From positions 1,768,644-1,832,643 of the forward strand of contig NC_092034.1 in the NCBI RefSeq assembly GCF_042242105.1: a stretch of 64,000 nt of DNA. The letters run 5' to 3'. Under the pieces are notes generated by a model, which made no database searches, was not told the DNA's origin, and saw only the letters and a list, made by a program, of their open reading frames with translations. A program made the translations under genes and the position numbers. Position 1 is the first letter of the stretch, and each line of letters begins with the position of its first letter. Below are positions 24,269-37,329 of this stretch, piece after piece. Source of the stretch: Pempheris klunzingeri. Lineage: Eukaryota; Chordata; Actinopteri; Acropomatiformes; Pempheridae.

Positions 24269-26707
24269 ACATTACATCAACACACAGTGAAAACACTGAA
24301 CGGCATTAAAACACACATCAGGAGTAACATTATAAAACATGTAATTCTGATTTATTCATACACAGTTAGAATACTTGGGGGGGGGGTGAAGGGGGGAGAG
24401 AGGGAGGAGAGAGAGGGAGAGAGAGTGGGAGAGAGAGGGAGGGGAGGGAGAAGAGAGAGATGGGAGGGGGGAGAGAGAGCAAGATGGGAGAGAGAGGGGG
24501 GAGGGAGAAGAGAGAGATGGGAGGGAAAGAGGCGGAGGGAGGGGGAGAGAGGGGGGGAGATAGAGTGAGAGAGAGAGGGGAGGGAGAGAGAGGGGAGAGG
24601 GAGGGAGGGAGGGAGGGGGAGAGAGAGGGAGGGGAGGGTCGTAGGGAGGGGGAGAGAGTGGGGGGGGGGGGGGGAGAGGGAGGGGGAGAGAGAGGGAGAA
24701 CAGATTTACTTCAGTCACAGATTAACCACCAGCCCTCCGTCTCCCCCCTCAGGCTGCAGACGGTCCATCATCAGATTACAGCTCTGCTCCCCCCTCAGTC
24801 CGACTCTCAGCAGTCCCTCCAGAACCAGAACCCTGAATCCAGCTCCTAACTCAGCAGAACTAGCCACTGGACAAGCAAGTGCACACACTCCTCCCCCACC
24901 TGTGGATCTAGGTGTGCTCTGCATCTGGTTGTGGCTATTGGACGACTCTCCACGGCTCATTCAGGAGAGAGAACGTCTTGAATTGAATCTTATTTTGAAT
25001 TCCTGGATCGTTGGGTCTCTCTCTTATTTATAGAGTTTGGTCTGACTTCAGTAAAGTTATTGTCACACTGTTGGATGAAACCCAACACATAGCAGCAGAG
25101 GAATGTACCCAGCGCATAGAACGAAATGTTCCTACACCTGTGAGTTGATAGAATGTTGTTTAACAGGTGTACAGGACTTCTATTCACCCATTGCCTATAA
25201 AGGTTATCCTTAACCCCTTACTGCCTGAATTTATTTACAATTATATATTAAAAAAAAAGAGTTGTGTTTTTGCATTCAAGCAGATGCTAAACTAAGTGGC
25301 AATTGTTAATTTGAATATAGCACAGCATAGACTAGCACAATATAATAATAGTAATAAAATACACCACTTTCAGGTGAAATTTCCGGATGAACCTAAAATG
25401 CTTTCTCACCTTTCCAGGTGAGCTTAATGTGACCTTCTCTAAACTTTTGAATGTCCAACTGTTCAGTGTCTCAGTACTTCCTGCAGCAGCTGCTGTTCTC
25501 TAACAAGAAGCTTCACAGCAACATTCACAACAGGTTTGATCCATGAATCCACCAATACATTTCCTGCTTCAGTTAGAATTGGTATTTAAACAGTCCTCCT
25601 CATCCTGCTGTTCACATTCTGACATCATGAGACCAAGACGACACCTAACAGTTGATCAGCAGCACCTCAACACTGGAGGCTTCAAACAGGAAGTCCTCAG
25701 ACGGAGGTGTTCACTGAGCTTAGAGGGTCACAGAGTGTCATCAGGAGGTTGGAACAGTGATACAGAGAGTGGAAGAGTCACAGAAAGGAGAGGAGTGGAC
25801 GTCCTTTGGCCACATCCCAATTTTACGTTTACCCTCGTTTACCCTCCACTGTTGGTAGATTTTCTTTCAATAAATTATTTAAGATGAAGAAACTACCATT
25901 GCATGCTGATACTTAAATGCCCTACTTTCATGATATAATATCACTGTAGCATTCACTTTTTACATTTTCCATAAATTTCACCTGAAAGTCGAATATCCCT
26001 AACTGTTAGTGAGTAGTGTATAATGTATACATAGAATATGCATCAACATGCATCAGTGGGATACAGACAACCATTCACGCTCACACTCACACACCATTTG
26101 TAAGATTTTTGTCTTTAAATGTTCCCAGAGCTTCAGTGATGTTACCTCGTCCACAGTGAGGTGACTTTAGCTCCGTCTGGCCCGGTGACAGCCTCTATTG
26201 ATTTTCAATGGAACACAAGGGGTTTGCCTTTCGACGCATTGTAGCTGACAGTATATAATCCACATCTAAGATAAGATAAGATATTTATTGATCCCTCAGT
26301 GGGGAAAATTTGCTGTTACAGCAGCTCAAGGGGACAGACAAAAAAAATAAAAGCACACAGTTAAGAATTAGAAAAATTAAATAGCAGAATATAATAGAAT
26401 TAGAAAAATTAAATAGCAGAATATAATATAATATATACAGTGGTAAAAACCTATGTAGACAAAAAAAAATTTAATTCCAGAGACAACATCAACAACAGCA
26501 ACAGGGTGAAGTGAAGTGGGGTGAGAATTATTGTACAGTTTATGTTATAGTAAAGTGCACAGGTGGTGGTGGTGGTTGGTGCAGCAGACTATAGTGCAGC
26601 ATTATACAGTCTGACTGCAGTCGGGATGAAGGACCTGCGGAAGCGCTCCTTCTTACACCTGGGGTGTATCAGTCTGTGACTGAAGGAGCTGCTTAAGGCC
26701 CCCACAG
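24269..26707. repeat. Direct-repeat block, copy 2
   Basis: Second copy of the block at 20537-22703, differing by scattered substitutions, a shorter GA tract (24378-24705) and about 290 bp of extra sequence after the tract. Unlike copy 1 it continues into the complete LINE reverse-transcriptase region, so copy 2 keeps the ancestral right-hand context. U-a and U-b also occur inverted at 54283-54384 and 56180-56365. Confidence 0.88.
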
Positions 26708-28300
26708 TCTGATGCAGAGGGTGGGAGGTGTTGTCCAAGATGGAGGACAGTTTGGACAAGGTGCTCCTCTCTCCCACCGCCTCTATGGGGTCCAGGGGGC
26801 AGCCACAGACCGAGCCGGCTCTCTTAATTAGTCTGTTGAGCCTGTTCTCGTCCCGCTCAGAGCACCCCCCTCCCCAACACACCACTGCATATGAGACCAC
26901 AGATGCCACCACAGTCTCGAAGAAGGTCCTCAGGAGTGGTCTGCTCACTCCAAAGGATCCTAGCCTCCTCAGCAGGTATAGTCGACTCTGACCCCTCTTG
27001 TAGAGAGAGTCAGTGTTGTCTGTCCAGTCCAGTTTATTATTAAGGTGAACACCCAGGTATTTGTATGTCCTCACTCTCTCGATGCCAAGTCCCTGGATGC
27101 TCACTGGTGCAGTGATGGAGGGTTTCTTGTGGAAGTCGACCACCATCTCTTTCGTCTTGCTGGCGTTGACTAGGAGGTTGTTTCGTCCACACCAGTCGAC
27201 AAAGTCCGTGATGACCGTCCTGTATTCACAGTCGTTCCCCTCTGACACACACCCCACGATGGCAGTGTCATCAGAGAACTTCTGGAGGTGACAACTGTCT
27301 GTAGCGTACCTGAAGTCTGATGTGTACAGGGTGAAGAGGAAAGGAGACAGTACCGTTCCCTGGGGGGCCCCTGTGCTGCAAACCACCACATCAGACACAC
27401 TGTCCTGCAGTCTCACATACTGGGGTCTGTCCGTGAGGTAGTCAGTGACCCATGCAGCCAGCTGGTCACTGACTCCCGCTCTCTCCATCTTCACCCTGAG
27501 CAGTGGAGGTAGGATTGTGTTGAAAGCACTGGAGAAATCAAAGAAAGTGATCCTCACAGTGCTTCCACTGCCCTCCAGGTGAGACAGGGATCTCTGCAGC
27601 AGGTAGATGACAGCGTCATCCACCCCAATTCCAGGCTGATATGCAAACTGCAGGGGATCCATGTGTGGGCTCACCAGGGGGCGGAGATGGGTTAGGACGA
27701 TCCTCTCAAGTGCCTTCATCAGGTGAGAGGTTAAGGCCACGGGTCTGTAGTGGTTGGGCTCCTTGGGGCGCGAGGTCTTAGGAACTGGGACCACACAAGA
27801 AGTCTTCCACATGGCAGGAACTTTTTCCAGACTCAGGCTCAGGTTGAAGATGTAGCAGACCACCTGACAGAGCTGGTCTGCACAGTCCCTGAGGAGTCTG
27901 GAGCTGATGCCATCAGGGCCCGTGGCTTTCCTGGCTTTGATCTTCTTCAGTTGACTTCTCACCTGATCAACAGTTGGTGTGAAGAGAGGAGGGGGAGAAG
28001 GGGGTGGGGGAGGGGAGGGGGAGAGCTGCCAATGAGGTGGTGGGGGGTGGGGGGGTGGAGGTGAGAGGACCAGAGGTGGTTGTGGAAGTGAGGGGGAGGG
28101 TGAGAGCCCCGGAGATGGTGGTGGTGAGGAGCTGGGGGTGGGCTGGTCTGTGCTCAGGCTGGGGAGGGGGAGGGAGGGGGAGGGGGTGGGCCCATTATCA
28201 AATCTGTTGAAAAACAGATTTAGCTTGTTGGCCCAGTCTCTGTCTCCAGGTTCAGGGTCTCTCCTACTGCTTATCTCCTGCCCTGACATGGATTTGAGAC
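26266..28300 (-). mobile_element. L2-like non-LTR retrotransposon, 5'-truncated
   Basis: The 3' end (minus sense) is gggatcaataaatatcttat followed by a short TCTTA-type tail, typical of fish L2/CR1-group LINEs. The body holds an open reverse-transcriptase frame. No apurinic endonuclease region is visible upstream, so the copy is 5'-truncated. A 443-bp 3' fragment of the same element is at 22261-22703 in the other direct-repeat block. Confidence 0.85.
26589..28289 (-). CDS. LINE reverse transcriptase (partial ORF2)
   Basis: 566 residues without a stop. A proline/serine-rich linker occupies residues ~34-100. A conserved KARKATGPDGIS lead-in is at ~118. Reverse-transcriptase motif A, FDFSSAFNT, is at ~250; motif B, GAPQGTVLSPFLF, at ~307; the catalytic DD is in FSDDTA at ~338; the thumb-side YKYLGVHLNNKLDW follows. 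It would prime reverse transcription of its own RNA at nicked DNA. No endonuclease domain is seen, so the element is probably not autonomous, but the uninterrupted frame suggests a young insertion. Confidence 0.9.
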   Translation of the reverse strand: MSGQEISSRRDPEPGDRDWANKLNLFFNRFDNGPTPSPSLPLPSLSTDQPTPSSSPPPSPGLSPSPSLPQPPLVLSPPPPHPPPPHWQLSPSPPPPPSPPPLFTPTVDQVRSQLKKIKARKATGPDGISSRLLRDCADQLCQVVCYIFNLSLSLEKVPAMWKTSCVVPVPKTSRPKEPNHYRPVALTSHLMKALERIVLTHLRPLVSPHMDPLQFAYQPGIGVDDAVIYLLQRSLSHLEGSGSTVRITFFDFSSAFNTILPPLLRVKMERAGVSDQLAAWVTDYLTDRPQYVRLQDSVSDVVVCSTGAPQGTVLSPFLFTLYTSDFRYATDSCHLQKFSDDTAIVGCVSEGNDCEYRTVITDFVDWCGRNNLLVNASKTKEMVVDFHKKPSITAPVSIQGLGIERVRTYKYLGVHLNNKLDWTDNTDSLYKRGQSRLYLLRRLGSFGVSRPLLRTFFETVVASVVSYAVVCWGGGCSERDENRLNRLIKRAGSVCGCPLDPIEAVGERSTLSKLSSILDNTSHPLHQTVGALSSSFSHRLIHPRCKKERFRRSFIPTAVRLYNAAL

Positions 28301-29026
28301 CTCTTCAGACCTCCAGACCTCCCTGTGCCTGTCTAAACACCTGTGCCTATTGTTTTCTATGTAAAATCCCACACAATGCACATTAACTCTCCAGAAAAAC
28401 AGCTTTTTTCTCACAGTTTCTACAATGAGTGAAGAGCCTTCCAGAAAATTGTCTTGTGCACACTTTACTTAGTAGTTTTGTGACTGTCACATAACAAAAC
28501 CCATATAGTATGATGCAACATGCCATGACTGAACCCTGAGGCTTCATCAGGTGACAACCCATCAGTCAAAACTCTGACAAAGCATCTTTCAAATTAATTG
28601 TACTTAAATACATTCCACAGCTTGTCCTGGAGTCTTTTTGGATTTTTGGATTTTTGGTGACCACATGAGTTATGGCCCATTATGTGATTGATCAAAAGCA
28701 ATAAGAATAAGAATAAGGCCGACTTTATTTATCCCGAAGGAAATTGTTGAATAAATACAGCTGTTTTGTCATTGCCAACATGCAATTCTGTGTTTTAGCT
28801 TTCAGAGGACCAACTCAGATTTTAGGACTGTAGAAATCCTTGGCCACATGTGACCATGCACTAATATGAATGGGCAACAATTTTCACTGAGATTGTTTTA
28901 TGTTTCTATAAACTAAAATGTATTATATCAAAATAATAAGAAAGATGCTGTCAATGTGTATCTCCTTTGCTGTGTTTAATCTTCACTGGTCTCCTGGACC
29001 GTGTGAGAATGTGACACAGAAACATT
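28301..29026. other. Intergenic DNA with a LINE-tail relic
   Basis: No exon seen. At 28697-28755 there is aataagaataaggccgactt followed by a tttatttatcccgaaggaaa block, the 3' end of another fish LINE-derived repeat. The duplicated arm A begins right after this stretch, at 29027. Confidence 0.6.
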
Positions 29027-29109
29027 AGAGGATGGCCTTCAACAGGTGTTGACTCCATCCTCACCACACCTCTTCTTCCTTCCTGGGCGTGAACAGCACC
29101 GAAGATGCA

Positions 29110-29213
29110 CATAAAAACAGAGCGAGTACGAGAGGGTGAGCAGCATTCTCCACACAGAGAGTCTCCTGAACAGCAACCTTCATCATCCTCATCCTCCATC
29201 AAGCCTCCAGAGG
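29110..29213 (+). promoter_or_regulatory. TATA-like box and non-coding first exon of copy A
   Basis: The sequence cataaaaa at 29110-29117 precedes a segment ending ccagagg|gtaaga (donor at 29214). With ~25-30 bp spacing, transcription would start near 29140. The next exon begins at 30402 after tgtccaatcag, so the 5'UTR is split by a ~1.2-kb intron. The same arrangement is kept in arm B (TATA at 51492-51499, donor at 51394). Confidence 0.55.
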
Positions 29214-30454
29214 GTAAGACTACCTGCACACACCTCGTCTGTCTCTTTTCCACAAATAACCGGCGAAAAACATCAATAGTAAAACTCAGACTGAGATTTT
29301 CAATGCAACAGTCAATAATTTGATCTATAAGAATCACTAAAAATGGTGCAGCATCATTTCCTGAAGCCGAAGGTGCTGTCTTAACAGTTCGAAGGCAGCC
29401 GAGAACCCAAAGATATTCACTTTGAAGAATCATCAAATAAAAGCAGCGTATTCTCACATTTTAGAAGCTGGAAACAGAGAATGTTTGAACTGAAATGATT
29501 ATCACAATGGATAAAGGTTTGGATGATCACATTGATCACATTGATCGATTAATTGTCTACTTGTATAAGCTCTATTTTAGAAAAAAAATGGTGGTAGACT
29601 TCAAGCTGTGTTGTTTTAATATTGAAACGTTGTTTCAGCACTCTGAGCCTGAATCAGTGTTACAAGTAGAGAACACTCAACCTGGCTACTAACTAGTTTA
29701 TTTACATGGAAAACAGACAACATGTCATGCGTGTGTGTCTGTATCTGTCTGTCTGTCTGTCTGTCTGTGGGCAACCTCTCAAACTACTGGACCGATGAGC
29801 CTCATACTTTCCATGCACATTTATGCCTGTATTTATGTTGAACAGATGCAGCCATTGACAGTGTTGAAAAAACAGTTTTACTGATTCATCACTGACTCCT
29901 TGCTCGTTTGAGGCTGCAGTTCATCAACAACTACTCCAGTTTGACATCACAGAGCTAAAGGCGTTCGGCCAGGCTGAAAACAAGTCTTACTCAGTCTGTT
30001 CAGGCTTTTTTCTGGCCTTCTGGCTCAAGAACTGACATCCATAGTACAGTTTGGTCTCTTTTTGAAGTGGAACAGCTGCAGATTACCTCCATACGATATG
30101 TTTTGATCTACTAAAGTTAAACATGATACGACATGAATAAATCCCATCTGAGCCATCAAAATCTGATACACACTTTTCTGACATTAAACAAAAAAGATTT
30201 GCAGATTAACTGATAATTAAGTGAAAACAATGTAAGTGGCAACCTAGAGGATGGGATCAGATGTGAAATAATGTTTCTCACAGAGAGTGAATACAGCAGA
30301 GCTCAGAGCCATCACACACATGCAGGGTTCACACACTCATGAGAAACTTAACTTTACCAGGAGAAGTGTTGAACTTTGAATGCATCTTTGTGTCCAATCA
30401 GAGATATCCAGCTGTGACTCTTCCAGCTCTGTCAGCTGATCGGCCTCCTCCATC

Positions 30455-31749
30455 ATGCTCCGCCCCCTGCTCTTCCTGTCCGCTCTCATCGGGCTGGCAG
30501 GTAAACACACACAGCAGCCACTTTGAGTGTCGACCCACAAGATTTGTTGAGGGACTTGAGTAGATGTAGAGAAAGGAATGAGTTGAGGAGGGACCTGACC
30601 TCAGCTTTAAGTGCTGATAATCTACCAAATACGTCGAGGTTTTACTCAGATGTTTCTTTCTAAGAGGAAGTGGTAACTGATGATATAATATCAAAGTCTC
30701 GATTGATCGGTAGACAAACGCTGTTTCATTCCTTCATGAAGTCAACATTTGAATGTGCAGCCTTCCCAGTTGTCCAACCAGCTAATGGACTCTTGTTCTG
30801 ACGTCATGTGTCTCCATCATCTTCAGGTGCATGGCAGACATTGGATAATAATACTGTGGTGAACATCAGCTCGTGTCCCATCACGTATTACGGACAGAAG
30901 TACGAACAACTCTATGTGAGTATGATGAAGCCTGATGATTGAGGATATATCTTTTTATTATTGGTCATTTATTGAGATGGTGCGTGCAGACTGAGGGGAC
31001 GTCAGCTCCACAACAAGTCTGAACACTGCTACGTCCTTCACATGACTGTTTTCAGCGACACCTGATGGTGATGGTGGTGACACACAGCTCAGGCCCTCAG
31101 CCTGACATGACAGCATGAAACTCTGTGCAACTCTGTGAGTACCAAGTAAGTTTTGTTGGAAACTTATTGTTGTTTTACCTGTTGTGTCTCTGATTCTAAC
31201 AGGTGAACTTCACCAGTGGTCCATTTGCACTCTGTTTCGATGGCTTTTACAACCCTGAAGTCCCCCAAGACTGTATTGTGATGCCTCCAGTCTCTCCAGG
31301 TCTGTTAGAGTATGAAGTAGGGGAAACTTCTTATATTGAAGGACAGATCCATTCCAGCCTGCCAGCTATAACCACTTCTATGGAATGCTTCGCGGAAATT
31401 AGGCAAACAGTAGTGAGTATCGCTCAGTTGTTCATGACTTTTTTATTTTATGACCGTTTTATTGTTCATGGTTTTAGATTAAATTAACTGTTTAAACACT
31501 CAACAAAACTTACATTTTAAATGATCTTTACTAAAAGCTTTTGGAGGAAGCTTCCTAATTGTGTCTGTTTCTTATGACTCTTTACAGGATTCCTGGTATC
31601 TGGTTAATTTCGATAAACAAGCAGCTCTTTACATGTATTTGCGCTCATATGATCAATACGTGAGTATCTAAGGAGCATATACTGTACATAAAAGTTTGTT
31701 TGTTTCTAAGTACATATGTATGTGTGTGTGTGTAAGTGTGTAGGTTCAT

Positions 31750-31785
<36 letters not shown>

Positions 31786-34700
31786 CTCCACTAAAGGCAG
31801 TGTACTTGTGTCTAACGTGTTACTGATCCTGTCTGTAGGACTTGAATGTTTCTGCTGAACACTGGCTGACAGTGATTTAACTCTAATGCCCTCCCAAACA
31901 GACATAAATGATTGAATGATGATTGACAGCAACACCCAGACTGCACCTATTTCCATCATTCTCCACTAGAACCACTGTGGTGCGAGGAGCCGTTGACCTT
32001 CGTTCCTTATTGTGCCCTGTCTGCCTCTCTCCTCAGTCCCTGTCACTTTTCTACTGTTGGATCTCAATAAGCACAAACATTACCGCAAAAGATAGCGCCG
32101 GACAATCTGCACACGCAGGCTACTTCTTACAATGTAGTTAGTTTGACAATGGGAGGAAACATTGGTTGAATTTTAATATGTATGAATTGTTACCTCCTGG
32201 CTCAGGGGTGATAACAAGAAGGGAAGCACCTCACAGCTCAGGCTATCAAAGAATGAGATTCATTCAACACAAATTGGAGAGAACGGCTGTGCTGGTTGCT
32301 GCAGGCCTTGTTGACAGAGAGTGAACTCCCAGAAAGGTGGGCCTTTATTCCTTTCTGGAGGACACACCCAGATGGGTGGGGAAACAAGGCGACATCCCAG
32401 CTCCACCCTCTGGCAGCTCTGCAAAACAGAAGAGCGAGAAACAAGCAGGAGTGTCATCACAGAAGTCACCTGTCTCTGCACTGTGGTTGTAATACTGGTT
32501 GTGTTTGTTGATGTCTAGGAATTTAATGTTCTATTCAATGGAGAGGAAGTCCAGACATTTAATCTTACAATGACTGTAAAATCCATTGACATCAGCGGTT
32601 GCAGACACTCAGGTTGGCAAATCTATTTGAGGGTTCTTAATAATAAAACTGCACCTTGTTTTCAACCTAGTTACTAAACTATAACTTTTTAACCTGATGT
32701 AAACCTTCCTTCACTTTGCAGGTGTTATGTATCTGCCGGGAACAGTGATTAATGGCACAGACAAATGTTCCTTTATGGTCTGTAGTGAGACTGCAGTCTT
32801 AACTGTCACTGGATGTGGCCCCTTGGAACATTGCAGAGACAATGGCATGTAAGTACGTGTCCTTAATGTTTAAATGAACCAGCTGGGATTATTCAGGGAC
32901 CTGAAGAGGCCTTTTTTAAAAACTGCTTTTAAATGAAGCAGCAACGGAGGGAAATGTTGGGTTTGCATCAGCACCAACTCAACACAGCTCAAATGCAGCT
33001 CTGATAGGAGCAACGAGATGAGTGAACAGTACTGGTAAAAGTTCCTTAGCAGACGTTTAATCTTACTAGGCCTGCAGCCACATCACAAAAAGCCATTGAC
33101 ATCAGCGCTTGCAGACTTGCAGCTGTCCTGAGGGCTCTTAATAATAAAACTGCACCTTGTTTTTTAACTTAGTCAGTAAACTATAACTTTTTAACCTGAT
33201 ATAAACCTTCCTTCACTTTGCAGGTGTTGTTACTGTATCTGTACCTACCCCACAAGTAATGAAAATACTTTAAATGTAATATTAGATGTGTCAACTATGA
33301 CCTTACTATGAACAGAAGGCTTTCCTCCTGTAATGTGTTTGAGTCGTGGCTCTGAGGAGCTGCTCATGATGATGACGCTGTTTGTTGTTGTTTCTGTCCC
33401 TCCCGCCTCCATCAGGTGCAGTTTTGACTCCACCTGCACTGTGACTGGCCCCTCTGTCATCGACATGAGTAACCGAGTTAGCTCTGTCCAGGATCGGTGT
33501 GCGTACTCTCTGATGTCGATTTCTTCAGTCCCAGGCTTCCACCTGCTGGCAAACTTCCAGGAACGCCGTCGTAAAGACGTGAGCTTTCTGGACAGTGTGA
33601 TACTGCGACTGGACGGGCCGGGCGTTCACATTCACCTGGAACAAGGCGGGAGAGTTCGGGTAAGCTACCTACAGCCAAGCTTGTCTTTTATCCAGAATCC
33701 TCCTCAGCTCTTATATTTCTTCTCAGTGACATTGGAGACAGTTGATTAAAAGTAACTTATTACTTTTACATATTTTGAGTTTGAAGATTTGGATTTGGTC
33801 CAGTAGATCACCTCAGCCAACTGCCGAGGACGGGCTGCAATGTCATCCTTCAGATCACAGTAGGTCCACTGAAAGTGCTTGTTTGATCCACTGACAGGCT
33901 CAGAGTGTTATTCTAAGTGTGTGACAGCATCATGGAAAGGATCCCTACAGAGAGAGACCTGCTGACACTTAGAATAACACTCTGATCCTGTCAGTGGATC
34001 AAACAAGCTCTTTAGTGGACCTACTGTGATCAGGTGCAGTTGCCCTGAGGGATCACATTACAGCCATTGCAGCCCTTCACTGCCTGCTATCTGCTGCAAG
34101 TGGAGGTGATCTACTGGCCGAATTCCAAAGGTTTCTGTACTTTTCAGACACATGAAATGTAAAAGTAGGGCTTTATCCTTTAATACTGGTGAAGTCAGAA
34201 GTTGTTGCTGTGAAAACAGGCCGTTTGTGTGTGTTGGTGATGTTTGAATCAGTGTTTCCTCCTCTTTGTCTCTGTGCTGTAATGCAGCTGGACAACACAG
34301 AGCTGACCCTCAACAGCTCAGCTCAGCTGGTTCACGGTGTGGAGCTCTCTAAGGACCAAACTGGAGTCACCGCCAAAGTGTCACTCTCCAACTACACCAC
34401 TTCTGTCTTCTTTGATGGCTACACCGCACAGATCCACTTAGAACGTACAGAAACTAAAACCCTACCACTCACTGCATGGGATAAAATGAGCTACTGTGGC
34501 ACTCAGCGCTCATTTGGGGCATCATGAATGTATACGAAGCAGTCCTTTAGTGAGCTGCTGTGCTCATTCACTTTGACTATTAATAATGATCTGACTCACA
34601 TTCTGTGCTGAACCTGTCCAGGACCAGCTGGAACATATCTACATGGTTTGTGTAACAACTCTGAGCTGCTGAGTGAAGCGACTGCCTCTGACTACAGTGC

Positions 34701-36641
34701 CAGCGGGTAAAACATCACTCTCACCCTGTGAATATGTTCATGAAAGTACTTTATTTGTTTTTCAGAAGAAAATCTGAACTTGCCCGGAGTGTCAGTGTGT
34801 TGTTGTTTATTTTGGTTGACTGTATTTATCTCACAGGGAAGAGCTTTTCCGCTACTTCCCCTTTAAATATTCTGGATGTCTGCTGAAAAAGAAGCAGGTT
34901 CCCAAAGTCATAGCAGGGGAGCAGTGGTGACCTTGTGTTGTGTGTCGCCCCCTAGCTGTGAGATGGTGTACAACGACACTGCTGACGCTTCGATCAACTG
35001 CAACATGATGACTGAACGGTGAGCAGATCAAACACCTCTCATCTCTGTGGTAAATGACACATGAAGAGGGATGGATGATAAACACACCTGAACTCCGATC
35101 GTCCTGCTTTTCATTTGAGGAACAGAGCTGATCACATTTTCAGTGAAATCTTTGTGACATGAAACTTCAACAGCTGTCCTGTGTTTAGGTTTACTCTTAA
35201 TCAGAGACTGAAACAACAGTGGCTGGACTTTGTTCTTCTATCTCCCATACTGTTTGTCTACATGTGTTGAACAGCTGCGACCTCCTGATGGAGGCGCCCT
35301 TCGCCGCCTGCCACAACTACACCGACCCAGAGCCCTACGTAACCGCCTGCTCCAGCACTCTGTGCAGCTACCCTGCGGTGGACGGCCTCTACTGTCACTT
35401 CCTGGAGGCCTACGCCAGAGCCTGCAGCCAGTACAGCAACGACACGCTGGAGGGATGGAGGACAAACGGCTGCCGTAAGACTTCTCTGTCTTTAGTTCAA
35501 GCTGTTGAGAATTTATATCCATGTTTTTGTGACAGAATTAGTAGGTGATCTGTATAAAGAATGGTCGTATACTGAAGAATTCAGTGTTTTCTTCTAAGTC
35601 TTCACACATCTCTCTCTGTCTCTGTCTCAGCCACCTCTCAGGCCTTCTGTCAGGACAGGATCTGCAGTGCTCACGAGTTCTGTGGTCAGACGGCCGAAGG
35701 CGACAAGGGGTGTTTCTGTCGCGCCATTTTTGCCTCCTCATACAGAGAGGGAGGCGCTTTGGGTACGACAGCTGTGACACAACTACACGACATGATACTC
35801 TGGATGGAGGCTGGATGGTTTCCTCAGAGCCAGGCCTGTTTAACACAGCTGAGGCAGGAATGATGTCTTTAGCACTCAGTTTGTTATCCCAAACACAGAC
35901 TGGACTTCATTAAATTAGCTCTTACACTTAAAAACTGGTGGTTTGGTTCCAACCTTCATTTCCGCTTCTAGCTCAAAATGAAAGAATTTAAAGAAATGTC
36001 ACCAGCAGGATTAAATGGGTGGCTTGTTGTGTCCCACTTGGTGTAAATGTCTGTAGTCTTTCCTCTGTAACTTGGTCAGTGTTCACGTGTTTATTTCCCT
36101 CGTCTGTTTTGTTGGATGTTCAGGTGATCCAACAATCTGCGGACCCGACTCCGCTTCACTTACACTGGTCGGTTGTCTCCTGGAAGAAAAAGGCATCAAC
36201 TACTCGTCCTTACACCTCAATGACCAGACCTGCAGAGGTCAGGTAGATGAGCTGACCCACATGGTGACCTTCAGTTATGATGGCAGCAGACCCTGTGGGG
36301 CGGTGGTCACGGTGGGTCCTCTCCTAACAAAACTCACATTTTAAGGCTGAAATGTAAAGAGGTTTGTGATGAACTTGCGAGGAACTGATGCATCTGAATC
36401 CCTGTAACCCTGCAGGCCAACGACAGAAAACTGATCTACAAGAACAGCATCACGGTTCACAACAGCTCCTCTAACGTCATCACTCGCCAAGATCAATTCT
36501 CCATCGACTTCTCCTGCGTCTACATGCAGCCAGATATGAAGGTTATGGCCTTCAGAATAGGAGACGGGTGAGTGGTGGCTGTTAACCTTTGTTTGAATTA
36601 CTTTGTATTGTGAAGCTTGTTCATAAATGGTTTGTCAGCAA

Positions 36642-36730
<89 letters not shown>

Positions 36731-37292
36731 CTGCAGCTCTGTGATCCAGCACATCACATCTGAAGCTTGGAATTACAATCTGACCATGAAGGCCTACACC
36801 GACTCCGGACGCACTCAAGCTGTGGAGTTGAGCACCGAAGTCCACCTGAACCAGAAGATCTGGGTGGAGCTTGAGACCGAGGGGCTGGACAGCGGCTTGG
36901 TCGCCGTGGTGACCGACTCCTGCTGGGCGACCAACCAGGCATCGCCCAGCGGGAGTCCGAGATACGACCTGATCGCGAACGGGTGAGACTCATGTAGAGG
37001 AGGTAGCTGCTTGCTGCTGTGTCCGATGTGTCAGAGTGGTTAATAAAAGGGCCGTTTGATCCTGGAAACCAGAGCGTGCTCTCATATAATGCGTGTTTTC
37101 CTATTTGTGAGCAGCTGTGCGAACTCTGCTGACCAGACGGTGAACGTGGTAGGAAATGGAATGGGAACGTCCAACTATTTCTCCTTCAACATGTTCCAGT
37201 TCTCTGGGAGCTCCGGTGACGTCTTCATGCATTGCAAACTCAATCTGTGTGTCAAACAGAACAACAACTGTGCCCCGGTACGCCTCGTTCCC

Positions 37293-37329
<37 letters not shown>

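Noticed and set aside
32296..32518. Short frames conserved in all three tectorin-like copies between exons 5 and 7
   Set aside because: They lie inside an intron and are conserved because the whole intron is. No splice sites or phase support an exon.
34837..34898. A possible extra exon between the VWD exon and the C8 exon in copy A
   Set aside because: It has an acceptor and donor, but ends in phase 0, and the next exon needs phase 2. Direct joining of 34706 to 34956 gives ASG-CEMVYND with correct phase.
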